From: Streptomyces violaceusniger
GTDB lineage: Bacteria; Actinomycetota; Actinomycetes; Streptomycetales; Streptomycetaceae
DNA: 64,000 nucleotides
Reading direction: 5' to 3'
Assembly: GCA_005405945.1 (NCBI GenBank)
Contig: BJHW01000002.1
Coordinates: 2,108,001 to 2,172,000 of the forward strand
Both the position numbers and the translations under genes were made by a program. The stretch's first letter is position 1; every line of letters begins with the position of its first letter. The notes below the pieces were generated by a model. That model was not told the DNA's origin and made no database searches. It worked only from the letters and a program-made list of their open reading frames with translations. Positions 17,496-27,073 of the stretch are shown piece by piece.

Positions 17496-18165
17496 CTACA
17501 GGTCGGCCGGGTCCCTGCGCAGCGTCACCTCGCGCCCCGACGCGGTGCGCACCGTGACCGCACGCACCCCCGGCCGACCGGGCACGACCACCAGCGGCAG
17601 CCGCCCGAAGGTCTCGGCACCGATGTGCTCCCGCAGTTCCCCGGCGTCAGCGCCGATCTCCAGCCGGGTCACGGCCACCCCGCGATCACCGCGCTCCGTC
17701 CCCCACGATCCGGGTTGGTGGCCGGGTCCTCCCGGTAGAACCAGTTCGGCAGCCCCCGGCGCCAGCACGTGTCAAGCGCGCGGCCGGGGCCGGGCGCGGT
17801 GGTGATGATGCGCTGGGTGCCGTCGGGCTGGACGCGCCCCGGAAGCCGCGCCACTTCGCCGCCGAGCCGCTGCGCGACCGCGGCCAGCTCCTCGAGGGTG
17901 TCCGCGCGCAGGCTCCAGAACATCCACCGGTCGCCGTCCGCGATGGCCCGGTCGAACCAGGCGGCCCCCGCATCCCGCACGGCCGCGGGGCCGTTACCGC
18001 CTCGACCTCCAGGTAGACGTCCCCGCCGAGCGGGAAGATCGTGTTCGCGATGGCGTCGGCGAAGACGCCACCGTCGTAGTGGGCGAGTCCTGTCTCCTCC
18101 TGCACCCGGCGGACGCCGTCGCCCAAGTCGCGGACGCCCAGGCAGAGGTGATCAAGGTGAAACAT
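17496..18165 (-). pseudogene. VOC/glyoxalase-like protein, two frameshifts
   Basis: ATG at 18165 starts MFHLDHLCLGVRDLGDGVRRVQEETGLAHYDGG, the first motif of glyoxalase-like (PF13468-type) VOC proteins. The frame shifts near 17990, continues RDAGAAWFDRAIADGDRWMFWSLRADTLEELAAVAQRLGG, shifts again near 17700, and ends VRTASGREVTLRRDPADL. Joined, it gives a protein of about 222 residues of normal architecture. The two shifts look like single-base losses, so it may be functional if they are sequencing errors. It follows a P450 remnant on the same strand. Confidence 0.6.
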
Positions 18166-18179
18166 GTCGATCCTTTCCG

Positions 18180-18672
18180 GGTTCACCACGTCACGGGGAG
18201 TTCGTGCACCCCCGTAGACGACCATGTCGTGCTTGAACTTGATCTCGTCCAGCGGAACCGCGAGCTGCGGCGTCGGGATCCGCCGGTAGAGCGTGCGGTA
18301 GACCACCTGCAGCTCGACCCGCGCGAGCGCCTGGCCGAGACACTGGTGCCCGCCGTGGCCGAACGCGATGTGGTGGCGCGCTTGTGGGTCACGTCGAGCC
18401 GGTCCGGTTCGGGGAACTGCGACGGGTCGCGGTTCGCCAGGTTGTCCGCGGCGATCAGCTCGTCGCCCTTGCAGATCCGCTGCCCGCCGACCTCCAGGTC
18501 CGCCAGTGCGATGCGCCGCCGTCCGCTGTGGACGATGCTGCGGTAGCGCAGCAGCTCCTCGACCGCATTCGTCACGAGTGCGTTGTCACCGCCGCGGACT
18601 GCGGCGAGCTGGTCTGGGTGCTGGCGGCGGGTCGAACGGGCAAGGGCCCCGCGCCATCGGGTACCAGGGCAT
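18180..18672 (-). pseudogene. Cytochrome P450 with large internal deletion and frameshift
   Basis: ATG at 18672 gives MPWYPMARGPCPFDPPP, the typical N-terminus of bacterial P450s, but it then joins directly to a late segment (QHPDQLAAVRGG, VTNAVEELLRYRSIVHSGRRRIALADLEVGG, ANRDPSQFPEPDRLDV). About 230 residues including the I-helix are missing. A further shift near 18370 precedes the haem motif FGHGGHQCLGQALARVELQ, which carries the cysteine ligand. It cannot encode a working monooxygenase as written. Confidence 0.7.
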
Positions 18673-18729
18673 GTCGGACAGGACCTCCGATATCGCAGTC
18701 CTGCCTCCTACAGGGAGTTACCAAACGAG

Positions 18730-18750
18730 TGTTCACTAACTTACTGAACA
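18730..18750. promoter_or_regulatory. TGTTCA-N9-TGAACA inverted repeat, candidate TetR operator
   Basis: A 6-bp perfect inverted repeat lies about 60 bases upstream of the P450 remnant start and just downstream of the TetR gene that reads toward it. Suits a TetR site controlling the P450/VOC genes; inferred from position. Confidence 0.45.
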
Positions 18751-18848
18751 AATGTTAGGAATCTTGAGGGCGCTTGTCCACCTTCCTGGTCAAGATCGCC
18801 GCCAAGGAGGAGAGCGGCCGGGTGAAATGGGAGGGGGAACGCCGTGTT

Positions 18849-19474
18849 TCAGGCGAAAACGAGCGAAACGAACTCGTCGACGAACGACATCACGGAGTCC
18901 GCATCGTTGTGCTTGGCGGAGTTCTGGAAGAGGGCGACGCGACCGTGCGCACCGACGAACGCGATCACGGCCGCTCGCTCAGGGGACACCCGGAGCGCGA
19001 CCCCCGCCGCGGCGCAGCGCGCGAAGCCGGCGACGAGCAAGTCGATCACGTCGGCCAGTGGCCCGGCCGGCCGGACGCCGGGCGCGGTCCGAGGAGGCCC
19101 GTTGGCCGTCATCAGCCGGTAGTGCCCCGGGTTGTCCATCGCGAACCGGCAGGAGGCGTGGAGCATCGCCCGCACGCGGCCCACCACGTCGCCGGAGTCC
19201 ACGCGATCATCGGCCGCCTCCATCGCGACGCGCAGCCGGACGAACTCGTGCTCGGTGAGGCCCGCTACGAGCGCGGCACGATCGGTGAAGTGCTGGTAGA
19301 TGCTGGCCGGCGCGATACCGGCGGCGCGGGCGACACCGCGGATGGTCAGCCCGTCCTCGCCGTCGAGCTCGGACAGCAACCGGCTGGCCGCGGCGAGGAC
19401 CTCCCCGCGCAGCCGCTCGCCCTCCCCCAGCGGTTGCGCCTGCGCGGGGCGCTGACCTGGACCTCTTTCGACAC
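18849..19474 (-). CDS. TetR-family regulator, one frameshift near its 5' end
   Basis: The main frame gives GERLRGEVLAAASRLLSELDGEDGLTIRGVARAAGIAPASIYQHF (the TetR HTH) and a helical ligand domain (FVGAHGRVALFQNSAKHNDADSVMSFVDEFVSLVF). The best start, GTG at 19474 (VSKEVQVSAPRRRNRWG), lies in another frame; one extra G in the run at 19424-19428 would join them to about 209 residues. Uncorrected, translation could only begin at a TTG at 19379 inside the first helix. It reads toward the P450/VOC remnants and likely controlled them. Confidence 0.78.
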
Positions 19475-19829
19475 GTACCTATTCTTACCACTCAGCCGCC
19501 CGGAAGCGGCCCGGCCCGGGCTTCTACCCTTGGAGCGTGGAAGCCTGACGGTGTTGCTGGCCTGTGCATGAGGGCGGGGTGACTGACGATGCCGGGGGGA
19601 GCGTTGCCGCGCGGGACGTGCTGGGGGACGACGGTGGCGGGGGCGTCCGCTTCACGGGGGCCGCGGCAAGGGCGCTGACCGTGGCGATGGAACAGGCGGG
19701 CGGAACGGGCTCGTCACCATGCCCGGCTCCCGGGCGGTCGGGCGTTGAGATGGGTCCGGACGGGGCGTAGTCGGGGCCGGATATGGTCGGCGGGCCGCAG
19801 CGCCGCAGTCGACTCGGCGCTCGACGTCG
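19475..19829. other. Intergenic; nothing recognised
   Basis: A short open stretch on the plus strand (from 19564, ...GVRFTGAAARALTVAMEQAGG) has no recognisable family and runs into the ISL3 remnant. No intact gene or terminator seen. Confidence 0.3.
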
Positions 19830-20160
19830 GGTCGGCCGACGCCGACTTGCCGGCCATCCCGGCGTCGAGGTGATCTGCCGCGACCGTTCACCTGCCTATG
19901 CCGAGGCCGGCAGGCTCGGGGCGCCGGACGCCGTCCACATGGCCGATCGCCGGCGTATCCGGAAGAACCTGGCCGAGGCCGAAGGTCCTCGTCCGCTGCC
20001 TGGAACTCTCGACCGGGCAACCGAGCACGTGAGGGCCTTCGCCGAGCTGATGAAAACCGCAAGGGCCGCCAACCGTACCGCTGGATCGCCCGCGTCGAGG
20101 CCGACGACCTGCTCGCCCTGCACACCTACACCGCTCCCTGTTTCGCCCAGCGGTGTGGCA
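19830..20160 (+). mobile_element. ISL3-family transposase remnant
   Basis: The plus strand encodes HPGVEVICRDRSPAYAEAGRLGAPDAVHMADR and, after damage, RATEHVRAFAELMKT and RWIARVEADDLLALHTY in a shifted frame. These match the central DDE region (CRDR...YAEAARLGAP...ADRWHL) and the following helical part of ISL3 transposases. N- and C-terminal parts are missing and several indels are present. The stretch 20161-20331 holds nothing further I can assign. Confidence 0.6.
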
Positions 20161-20331
20161 GCGGCTGTGATCTGCCTGGAGTGCTCGCGCTCCTTGGAGC
20201 GCAAGTGCTGTTTGATGTGGCGGACGGTGCGGAAGGTCCTCAACGCGGTCTGGCCGAACTCCGCTTCGACCGCCGGGGGAAACCTGTCGTCTCAGCAAGC
20301 TCGATTCGATCCTCATATCTTGGAGGTCTGG

Positions 20332-21399
20332 ATGCGTGCAGGCGTCGTCGTCGCCGCGCAGCCCGGTGTGGCGGATCTCGCCGTGCGAGCCGAGGAGTTG
20401 GGCTTGCACAGCTTCTGGGTCTACGACACCCCGATGGTCCACGGTGACCCCTTCGTCGCCTTGAGCCTGTGCGCGAAGGCCACCCGTCGCATCAGGCTCG
20501 GCATCGGCGTGACCTCACCGGCGCTGCGCTCGGCCCCGGCCGCGGCGTGCGGGTTCGCCAGCCTCAATGCCCTGGCGCCGGGCCGGATCATCTGCGGGGT
20601 CGGCACCGGAAACACCTCTCGGCGCACCCTGGGCATGCCGCCGACCACGGCGGCCGCGCTGGAGGACTTCATCGCGGCACTGCAGGATCTGTGCGCCGGA
20701 CGCTCGACCCAGTACCGCGAAGGTGACCGGGGCCGCGACATCCGGTTCCTGCACACCGGGGCACATGTGAACACCACTGATCCGATCGAGTTCGTCGTCG
20801 CGGCGCTGCACGGACCCAAAGCCGCCGCCGTCGCCGGCCGCCGCGGCGCAGGCCTCATCTCCATCGGCCTGCTCGACCCCACCGCCTGGCACGCGCTGCA
20901 CGACGCCCGCCGCCAAGCCGCCCACGGCACGCCCCGCGACCCCGACTCCCACACGGCCTCCCGGGCGGACTCGTACCTGGTCACCTCGCTCCACATGCTT
21001 GGCGAGAACGAGGACCCCCACGGCGACGCGGCCCGGGACGCGACAGGTCACCTGGTCCTGTCGCTGCTGGACTTCGCCGCCGACACACCTGCCTTCGCCG
21101 AGCAACTCGGCCCCGATGAACGCGAGGCGGTACGACGACTCCTCGACCGGCGAGGCACCACCGCCACCGCGCCGGACCGGTACACCAAGATCTACCCCGG
21201 CTACCTCGGACGCATCGCGCCGCAGGACCGGGACCTGGTCCTGCCCCCGCTGATGAACGCCCTGGCCCTCGTCGGCACCCGAGACGACCTCCTCACCCGC
21301 ATCACCGCCCTGGAACAGGCCGGCATCGACGAACTCCTCATCCAACCGGTGGTCGACCCGCCCACCGAGATGGCTCAGCTCGCGAAACTCCTCACCTGA
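20332..21399 (+). CDS. LLM-class flavin-dependent oxidoreductase
   Basis: ATG at 20332 sits behind GGAGG; the 355-residue protein follows the F420/FMN luciferase-like pattern: RAEELGLHSFWVYDTPMVHGDPFVALSLCA, TRRIRLGIGVTSPALR, LNALAPGRIICGVGTGNTSRRTLGMP, FVVAALHGPKAAAVAGRRGAGLIS. Such TIM-barrel enzymes transfer hydride or oxygen with reduced FMN or F420. The C-terminal part (LLTRITALEQAGIDELLIQPVVDP) closes the barrel. It is flanked by a decayed ISL3 element and appears single. Substrate unknown. Confidence 0.88.
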   Translation: MRAGVVVAAQPGVADLAVRAEELGLHSFWVYDTPMVHGDPFVALSLCAKATRRIRLGIGVTSPALRSAPAAACGFASLNALAPGRIICGVGTGNTSRRTLGMPPTTAAALEDFIAALQDLCAGRSTQYREGDRGRDIRFLHTGAHVNTTDPIEFVVAALHGPKAAAVAGRRGAGLISIGLLDPTAWHALHDARRQAAHGTPRDPDSHTASRADSYLVTSLHMLGENEDPHGDAARDATGHLVLSLLDFAADTPAFAEQLGPDEREAVRRLLDRRGTTATAPDRYTKIYPGYLGRIAPQDRDLVLPPLMNALALVGTRDDLLTRITALEQAGIDELLIQPVVDPPTEMAQLAKLLT

Positions 21400-21616
21400 G
21401 CGAACCGCCCGGCCCGCACGCACCCACCACTGTTCGACGCTCCGCGCTCGTCACCCCTCCCAACCTGGAAACGGCGGCGACGAGCAACGCTGGTCCCCGT
21501 TACGCCGTTTTTCGTGAACATCCACGAGTACGCTGATCACCATCTGCCGTCAAAACTCATCGGCGAATTTTGGGTGTGCCGGACGAGGTTGACGATGCCC
21601 GCGTGCCCGCAGCCTG

Positions 21617-22651
21617 TCAGGACTGCCAGCCCCTTGTTCCGTACCTGGAACACGACGGCTCGACGCCGGCCGGGCTGGTGATCCGGCGCTGCCGCCACGC
21701 GTCGGGGTGCAGCAGCACCGGCATGGCCGGCCGAGGCCTGCGTACGAACTCGTCCAGGCCGGCGGGGGACGAGCTCGCATGGGGGCCGGGTTCGTGCTCG
21801 TCAACGGTCACCTCAGCCGATCCAGGTCTCGACCAGTCGGAGGAGCGGCCGCCAGCCCGGACAGGTGACCGGAGGAATTCAACAATCGCGGGAGCGACGG
21901 CGCAGGCGAGGTCTTCGGCCGTTTGAAGATCGTTGCCAATCGGGACCATGGCCAACTGTCCGTTGGGGAGGGTGTCGGCGGCCTCTTCGGCAAGAGCGGT
22001 GGGGTGACGTGGGTCGGTGCCGGGGAAGATGGGGGTCGGTGTGGTGATCCTGGCGAGTTCGCTGATGCTTCGGAATGAGCGGTCGTGCCCGATGGCGGCT
22101 GCGGCCACGATGCTGGCGGGGTCCGACCGGGGGATGGCGTCGCGCACCATGGCCCCGACAACGGGTGGGAAATCGGCGCGTATGGGCTCCCAACCGGCCT
22201 CGATGCCATCGGCCGCGACACGGGCGGCGAACGCGTCGAGGAAGCGGATCTCGGCCTCCTTCGCTTCGTCGTCCTCGATGTCCTCGACCCCGATCAACAC
22301 GGCGGCTCCCACCCGGTCCGGGTGTGCGGCTGCAGTCCTGAGCGTGATCGTGGAGCCAAGGCCCGCTCCGGCGAGTACGGCATGGGGGAGACCAATGTGG
22401 TCCAGGAGCCAGATCACATCCTTGGTGTACTGGGCCCAGGTGTGGCGGGCCGGGTCCCTGCAGACCGAACGGCCGTAGCCTCGCAGGTCGGGCAGTATGA
22501 CCATGCGGCGGCCCGCGAGCCGTTCGGCCAGGGGAAGCATGCTCTTGTGGTCGGGGCCGCCGGCGTGCATGAGGACAAGGGCTCGGCCTTCGCCGATGAC
22601 GGTGGCGTGCAGGGCGCAGTCGTCGGCCGCCCGGTAGCTGATCTCTGCCAT
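21617..22651 (-). CDS. Alpha/beta-fold hydrolase with an unusual C-terminal tail
   Basis: ATG at 22651 (MAEISYRAADDCALHATVIGEG). The fold is clear: HAGGPDHKS in the oxyanion-hole position, LPDLRGYGRS, then the nucleophile-elbow region AGAGLGSTI, in which the usual G-x-S-x-G reads G-A-G-L-G, so the nucleophile is not the standard serine. The hydrolase ends near residue 265 (AIVEFL). The remaining 75 residues (PVRAGGRSSDWSRPGSAEV to RYGTRGWQS) are polar, proline/arginine-rich and fit no hydrolase; they may come from read-through after a small deletion. Role uncertain, since the elbow is altered. Confidence 0.75.
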   Translation of the reverse strand: MAEISYRAADDCALHATVIGEGRALVLMHAGGPDHKSMLPLAERLAGRRMVILPDLRGYGRSVCRDPARHTWAQYTKDVIWLLDHIGLPHAVLAGAGLGSTITLRTAAAHPDRVGAAVLIGVEDIEDDEAKEAEIRFLDAFAARVAADGIEAGWEPIRADFPPVVGAMVRDAIPRSDPASIVAAAAIGHDRSFRSISELARITTPTPIFPGTDPRHPTALAEEAADTLPNGQLAMVPIGNDLQTAEDLACAVAPAIVEFLRSPVRAGGRSSDWSRPGSAEVTVDEHEPGPHASSSPAGLDEFVRRPRPAMPVLLHPDAWRQRRITSPAGVEPSCSRYGTRGWQS

Positions 22652-22729
22652 GAACCGAACCTAGAGTGGGTACAACGGCGTCCGAGACACAAAATCCGCC
22701 GATCGATGTCGCGATCCCGCCGCCTTGGA

Positions 22730-23200
22730 CGTCACCGCACATCCCATCGCCACGACTGCCAAACCCGGCGAAACCTACGCGGTCACAGCACCAGCCGGTG
22801 TCGGGATCGATGACCGCACTCGGGTAGCGGGCGGCGTCCGTTCGGCGCCGCGGGGGTCGGCGGACTTGCCCTGCGGCAGCCGGACCGCGGCGATCACAGG
22901 ACGGGCGGTCGGGGCGCTGCTCGTGGCAAGCAGCGGGTACAGGGTGCGGATGCCCGTGAACCGGCCGACCTGAGCGCCCCTGTTGTTGGCGGGGCCGAAC
23001 AGGGGGCTTGTGGCTGGAGTCGACATCGATGAAGGCGACCCGCCCGGCCTCGCGCAGTTGCGGGGTGTGCTGCCGCGAGTCGGGCGAGGGCCAGGGTGCG
23101 GGGCCGTCTCATCGAGTCGGTCGATGGCGGGGTCGTCACCGAGGCGCCGATGCCGAGCCGGCCGGCCAGGGCGTGGGAGACGATCGTCACGGCGTCACCG
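22730..23200 (-). mobile_element. IS1380-type transposase remnant (N-terminal/DDE part)
   Basis: Across two frames the minus strand gives LARLAAAHPAT, RVAFIDVDS, VGRFTGIRTLYPLLATSSAPTARPVIAAVRL and GKSADPRGAE. This parallels the actinobacterial IS1380 pattern (x-VDVD-x ... GVRGLNALLATV ... APVIVAQRLRKG ... PRGAARL). The element lacks both ends and is frameshifted. A different C-terminal IS1380 fragment lies at 62.8-63.4 kb. Confidence 0.5.
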
Positions 23201-23351
23201 AGGCGCTCGTCGGTGTCGAATTGGCCGCGCGAGGTGTGGCTGTCCTCCAGGATCGCCGGGGGTGTGCTCGGCTCCGTCCGGACGTCGATGTCCGCGGTGT
23301 CCCAGAAAGCCCCGGGCGCTGTCACCGGCCGTCGGTAGCGTGACCGCCGTG

Positions 23352-23885
23352 ATGGTGGGCAGTGAAGAGACCCGGCTGGTCGTCCTGCGCGGCAACAGCG
23401 CCTCGGGGAAGTCGTCTGTCGCGGCCGGTCTCCGCGAGAGGTTCGGCCGCGGCCTGGCCCTGGTCGGCCAGGACAACCTCCGCCGCATCGTGCTCCGCGA
23501 GCGGGACCGGCCCGGCGCGGCGAACATCGGCCTGATCGACCTGACGGCCCGCTACGCCCTGGACGCCGGCTATCACGTCGTCGTCGAAGGCATCCTCTAC
23601 GCCGACCGCTACGGCGGCATGCTCGCCCAGCTGCGCGACGACCATCGCGGCCCGACCCACGGCTACTACCTGGACGTGCCGTTCGACGAAACCGTCGCCC
23701 GGCACGCCACCAAGCCGATCGCCGATGACGTCAACGAGGCGCAACTGCGTGACTGGTACCGGCCGCGCGATCTGCTGCCCGGCGGCATCGAGACCGTCAT
23801 CGGCGCCGACAGCGCCCTGCAGGAGACCGTCGACCGCATCATGCTCGACACCGGCCTGGCCCACCTGCCCGCACTGGACCGCTGA
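23352..23885 (+). CDS. AAA/zeta-toxin-like P-loop kinase
   Basis: ATG at 23352, with an in-frame GTG directly before it; about 177 residues. Walker A is GNSASGKSS (residues about 12-20), followed by LVGQDNLRRIVLRERD, the strand YHVVVEGILYADRY and YLDVPFDETVARHATKP, with a closing helix LQETVDRIMLDTGLAHLP. This is the architecture of chloramphenicol-phosphotransferase/zeta-type small kinases that phosphorylate a small molecule. The gene stands alone with no antitoxin-like partner, so a metabolic or resistance kinase seems likelier than a toxin. Confidence 0.8.
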   Translation: MVGSEETRLVVLRGNSASGKSSVAAGLRERFGRGLALVGQDNLRRIVLRERDRPGAANIGLIDLTARYALDAGYHVVVEGILYADRYGGMLAQLRDDHRGPTHGYYLDVPFDETVARHATKPIADDVNEAQLRDWYRPRDLLPGGIETVIGADSALQETVDRIMLDTGLAHLPALDR

Positions 23886-24187
23886 CCTGGGCACCGTTGC
23901 GACAGATAGTGCGCACAGCGGTGTGTCCATCTGTTGTGCCGGGTGGTGGGACGGAACGCGCAGCAGGCGTGGACGTGATCCCTCCGCTAACCCTCGGCTC
24001 GTCTCCGGCGTCCAGCACGCTGCCACGAGGGTCCACGCCTTGGTGTTTCGGCGCCGTGGTGCGGCGAAGTCGTGGCCAGCACAGATCATTGGCTCGGAGC
24101 ATCGGGGACATCGGTGCCCGCCGGGCCCAGGGTGCCGCTTGTACGCGACGCGGCAGGGCACGCACACGTCATGCGGACCGCCTTGGC
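23886..24187. other. Intergenic, convergent; nothing recognised
   Basis: Between the converging kinase-like and phosphotransferase genes. No coding signal or convincing terminator seen. Confidence 0.35.
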
Positions 24188-25150
24188 TCAGCCCAGCGCG
24201 TTCATCACGGCGGTGACATAGGAATCCAGCCGCTCCTCCACGGCTCGCGTCGTCAGCTCTGCCCTCCCTGCCTCCCGCCATGATCGCGCCACCCACCGCA
24301 CTTCTTCCGAACACGCCAGCCCGTCCCGCACCTGCCAGTACAGCCGCTCGCTCGCGGCCGTGGCCAGCACCCCGCCGGCCTCCTGATACGCCTCGGCGAA
24401 CCGCAGACCCCACGCCGGGCCGTGCAGCAGCGCGAGATTGGTGGAGCAGTGCGCCACATCGAGATCCGCCGGGCCCCAGGAGGTCGCTGCCCAGTCGACG
24501 ACGCCGGTGATCCGGACACCTGCGGACCTTGAGGACGGCACGTCGAACAGCACGTTGCCGGGTTGGAAGTCCCGGTGCAGGAATCGCCCTTCATAGGGCG
24601 GCGCGGGCTTGCGGATCACGTCGATCGCCGTGGCCCACGCCGCCGCGTCGGCACCCTTGGGAACCACGACGGTGTCGGCGGTCGTCAACGCCACATACTC
24701 CCGGGGCCGCTCGGCGGGTCGCACCGCGTGGATCGCCACGAGTTGTCGGGCCAGCAGGGGAACGCGCGTCTCCAATCCCTCATCGTCGAGAACCGTCCGG
24801 CCCGCCAGATGTGTCATGAGGAGCGATGGATACTCGCAATGAGCGGCGGTCGGATCAACCGCGACGAGTGCGGGAGCCGGCACGCCGCTCCCGGCGAGCC
24901 AGGTCAGGGCGCCGGCCTCCCGGTTCAGCCAGTCCTCGGCGTGCCCCAGGTAGAACGGGTCGACGAAGCTCCGCAGTACCAGGTCACGGCTGCCTCCGTC
25001 CCGCGTGCCGATGGTCAGCCTCCGCACTTCGGCAGTGATGCCGCCGTGCAGCGCCTCGGTCCTGACGATCCGCTCGCCGACCTCCAGGTGCCGGCACACC
25101 CACGCCAGTGTCAGCGGTCGGACGGCCGCCGCCTCATCGTGGTTGGTCAC
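24188..25150 (-). CDS. Aminoglycoside-phosphotransferase-fold kinase
   Basis: A 320-residue APH-family protein with LHGGITAEVRRLTI (glycine loop), LNREAGALTWLAGSGVPAPALVAVD, LLMTHLAGRTVL (hinge), the catalytic loop HRDFQPGNVLFD (Brenner motif HxDxxxxN) and VVDWAATSWGPADLDVAH in place of the DFG-like Mg site. All catalytic residues are present. Substrates of this broad family include aminoglycosides, macrolides, homoserine and choline; sequence alone does not decide. ATG at 25150. Single gene. Confidence 0.88.
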   Translation of the reverse strand: MTNHDEAAAVRPLTLAWVCRHLEVGERIVRTEALHGGITAEVRRLTIGTRDGGSRDLVLRSFVDPFYLGHAEDWLNREAGALTWLAGSGVPAPALVAVDPTAAHCEYPSLLMTHLAGRTVLDDEGLETRVPLLARQLVAIHAVRPAERPREYVALTTADTVVVPKGADAAAWATAIDVIRKPAPPYEGRFLHRDFQPGNVLFDVPSSRSAGVRITGVVDWAATSWGPADLDVAHCSTNLALLHGPAWGLRFAEAYQEAGGVLATAASERLYWQVRDGLACSEEVRWVARSWREAGRAELTTRAVEERLDSYVTAVMNALG

Positions 25151-25404
25151 CGTGCCACCTCAGCTCTCCGCGCCCTTCGGCGGCAATGTCGGGGACGGCC
25201 CCAGGATCGCATCGGCTCCTGGAATCGTCCAAAGACCGACGGGCAGGTCGGCGCTCTTTCCGGCCGATCACGGGGCGTGGGCGTTGGCTCAGCCGACGCG
25301 ATGGACGTCACCTGGATCGGTCTTCCACGTTCAACGAGCAGGTCGCCGTGTGTGTGGGGGGCAATACGACGGTCGGCTCCTTGTGGGGCTGAGCCTGCGG
25401 AGGT

Positions 25405-25560
25405 TCAGACGCGGGGCAGATGGCGGCTCACGAGGGCCCGCAGCCGCTCCGCGTCCTGCGGAGAGCGCAGCGCGCGGGTGGGCCGCGCACTTCCACGAGC
25501 AGGATGTTCGGGTCGCGGCTGAGCAGCACCACGTGGTCGCGGGTCTCGCGGTAACCGGGT
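25405..25560 (-). pseudogene. C-terminal fragment of an unrecognised protein
   Basis: The minus strand gives GYRETRDHVVLLSRDPNILLVEVRGPPARCAL and, one frame over, QDAERLRALVSRHLPRV then a stop. The smooth continuation across a shift and the stop suggest the end of a real gene whose 5' part is gone. I do not recognise the family. The upstream stretch 25151-25404 and the following 25561-25919 show no supportable gene. Confidence 0.3.
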
Positions 25561-25919
25561 CGCCCGGCGGCCGGTGGTGATCACCGTTGGGCGCGCTCAG
25601 TGGCTGCTCGGCGGCTTGCCGTAGTTCTGAGCCGTGGACAGGTACGGAAGGCCGAGCGTGCGGGGCGAGAAGGCCGCCGAGAGCCGCTGCGGAAGAGCCG
25701 TGCGGCGCCCAGGGAGGCGTCTGAGCGCTGCCGGAGAGCAGCCACGCGGCGCCCCCCGCTTTGCTGCCGATGGCCTCGCCAGCAGCGGCGGACGGTGGTT
25801 GAGCCGGCCGAGCGGGTCGGGCACCGCACTCGACGGTGCCTGAACCACCTGCTCGGCCTGCTCGTTCAGGATATCGGTCTGATCGCCAGTGGCGCCGCTT
25901 CCTGCCCGAGTCGCTGCAC

Positions 25920-26095
25920 CCGGCGGCGCGCCCGCGGCAAGCCGAAACAGATGGGCATGCTCGAAGGACTCGCTCCCGAGCATGACGCCGCGGTCTTCGT
26001 CGGCCACCATGCACGGGCCGGTGCGCTCGGTGTGCTGAGCCACAGCTTCATGGGGCCCGAGATCGAAGACATGTGGCCGGACGGCCGGCCTGTCG
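25920..26095 (+). pseudogene. M55 D-aminopeptidase (DppA-like) fragment
   Basis: The plus strand encodes GKPKQMGMLEGLAPEHDAAVFVGHHARAGALGVLSHSF, then EDMWPDGRPV. This matches the core of zinc-dependent M55 peptidases (P..M..GLD..FD..VFVGYHARAG..GVLSHT, followed by x-NGRPVGE), including the GHHARAG histidine. The conserved N-terminal D-x-E metal motif and the C-terminal half are absent, so it is a relic. Confidence 0.5.
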
Positions 26096-26794
26096 CTACG
26101 AGCCGGATGGCAGCAGTCCGCGGGCCAGGGTGAAGGCAGCCGTAGCGGTGGACAGGAGGGCGTTGATCCTTCCGAGGATGCGAGCCGTCCCGTCGGCATC
26201 CTGCGCGTCGACGGCCGCGGCCAGGTCGTCGGCGTACTCCCGCGCCCTTACCGCCTCATCGGACGTCGCGGTGTCCGCGTCCGTGCGCAGGGCGTCGATC
26301 AGTTGCTGGTGGGGAATGTCAGGCGCGTTCGCCCGGTTGCCGTAGCCGCCGTGGGTCACCGAATGATGGCTGTTGACGTTCGCCACGACGAAGCCGCCCG
26401 GTCCAGTGGAGATGTGCACCCCTTCGCCTCCTGCCCAGATGAACTTGCCCTCGTACTCGGTCCAGCCCTTGTGCGTCACGCTGTAGCTGCCGAACCGCCA
26501 ACCCTCCACATCGATCAGTTTGTGCTTGAGCAGCTCGGCCAGGATGCGCATGACGTCCGCCCGATTCCATCCTCGCTCGGCGAAGTAGTCGGTCATCATC
26601 ACGCGCCGGCCCGGGTTCGCCGCCCGTCGGCACATCTCGCGGAATGCCTGCCCCTGATAGGTCTCCAACTGGTCCAGGGCGACCGACGGCTCCGGCAGCC
26701 GCCGCCGGTGCACCACTCCACGGATCCACACGAACAGTGTGTAGATCAACCAGCAGAGCAAGGCGATAACAACTAGCGCCAGTGTCGACTCCAA
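26096..26794 (-). CDS. Single-pass membrane protein with winged-helix-like domain, function unknown
   Basis: I start at TTG 26794 behind GAGGAG (about 232 residues); an in-frame TTG at 26806 is possible and longer extensions look non-coding. The N-terminus is a membrane helix (LALVVIALLCWLIYTLFVWI) followed by basic VVHRRR, so the rest is probably cytosolic. Residues about 50-120 (REMCRRAANPGRRVMMTDYFAERGWNRADVMRILAELLKHKLIDVEGWRFGSYSVTHKGWTEYEG) look like a winged helix, followed by a glycine/asparagine/histidine-rich strand region and a helical tail. Possibly a membrane-tethered regulator; not recognised further. Confidence 0.65.
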   Translation of the reverse strand: MESTLALVVIALLCWLIYTLFVWIRGVVHRRRLPEPSVALDQLETYQGQAFREMCRRAANPGRRVMMTDYFAERGWNRADVMRILAELLKHKLIDVEGWRFGSYSVTHKGWTEYEGKFIWAGGEGVHISTGPGGFVVANVNSHHSVTHGGYGNRANAPDIPHQQLIDALRTDADTATSDEAVRAREYADDLAAAVDAQDADGTARILGRINALLSTATAAFTLARGLLPSGS

Positions 26795-27073
26795 GCTCCT
26801 CAACCTCCCCCGTCGACCCAAGTCAACATATTTTAGGACCAGTTGGTGCGCTGTGGAATCGGTACCGCCAAACGGTGTGGACGGCGGCTTGTTCTCAGAC
26901 CCACAGCGAGCCGTTCGGGCCGTAACGCCCCCGCGTACGGGCGGGTTGGCGGGCGCAAGGTGCTGCCGCCAACCCTCCCACCTGGTCAACACGGGACGTA
27001 GGCGGTCGGGCCCCCTGGGCAAGGCCGTCCGGTGAACCAGGGCCCCGGTATGCCCACCGTATGAGGGGCGCGG

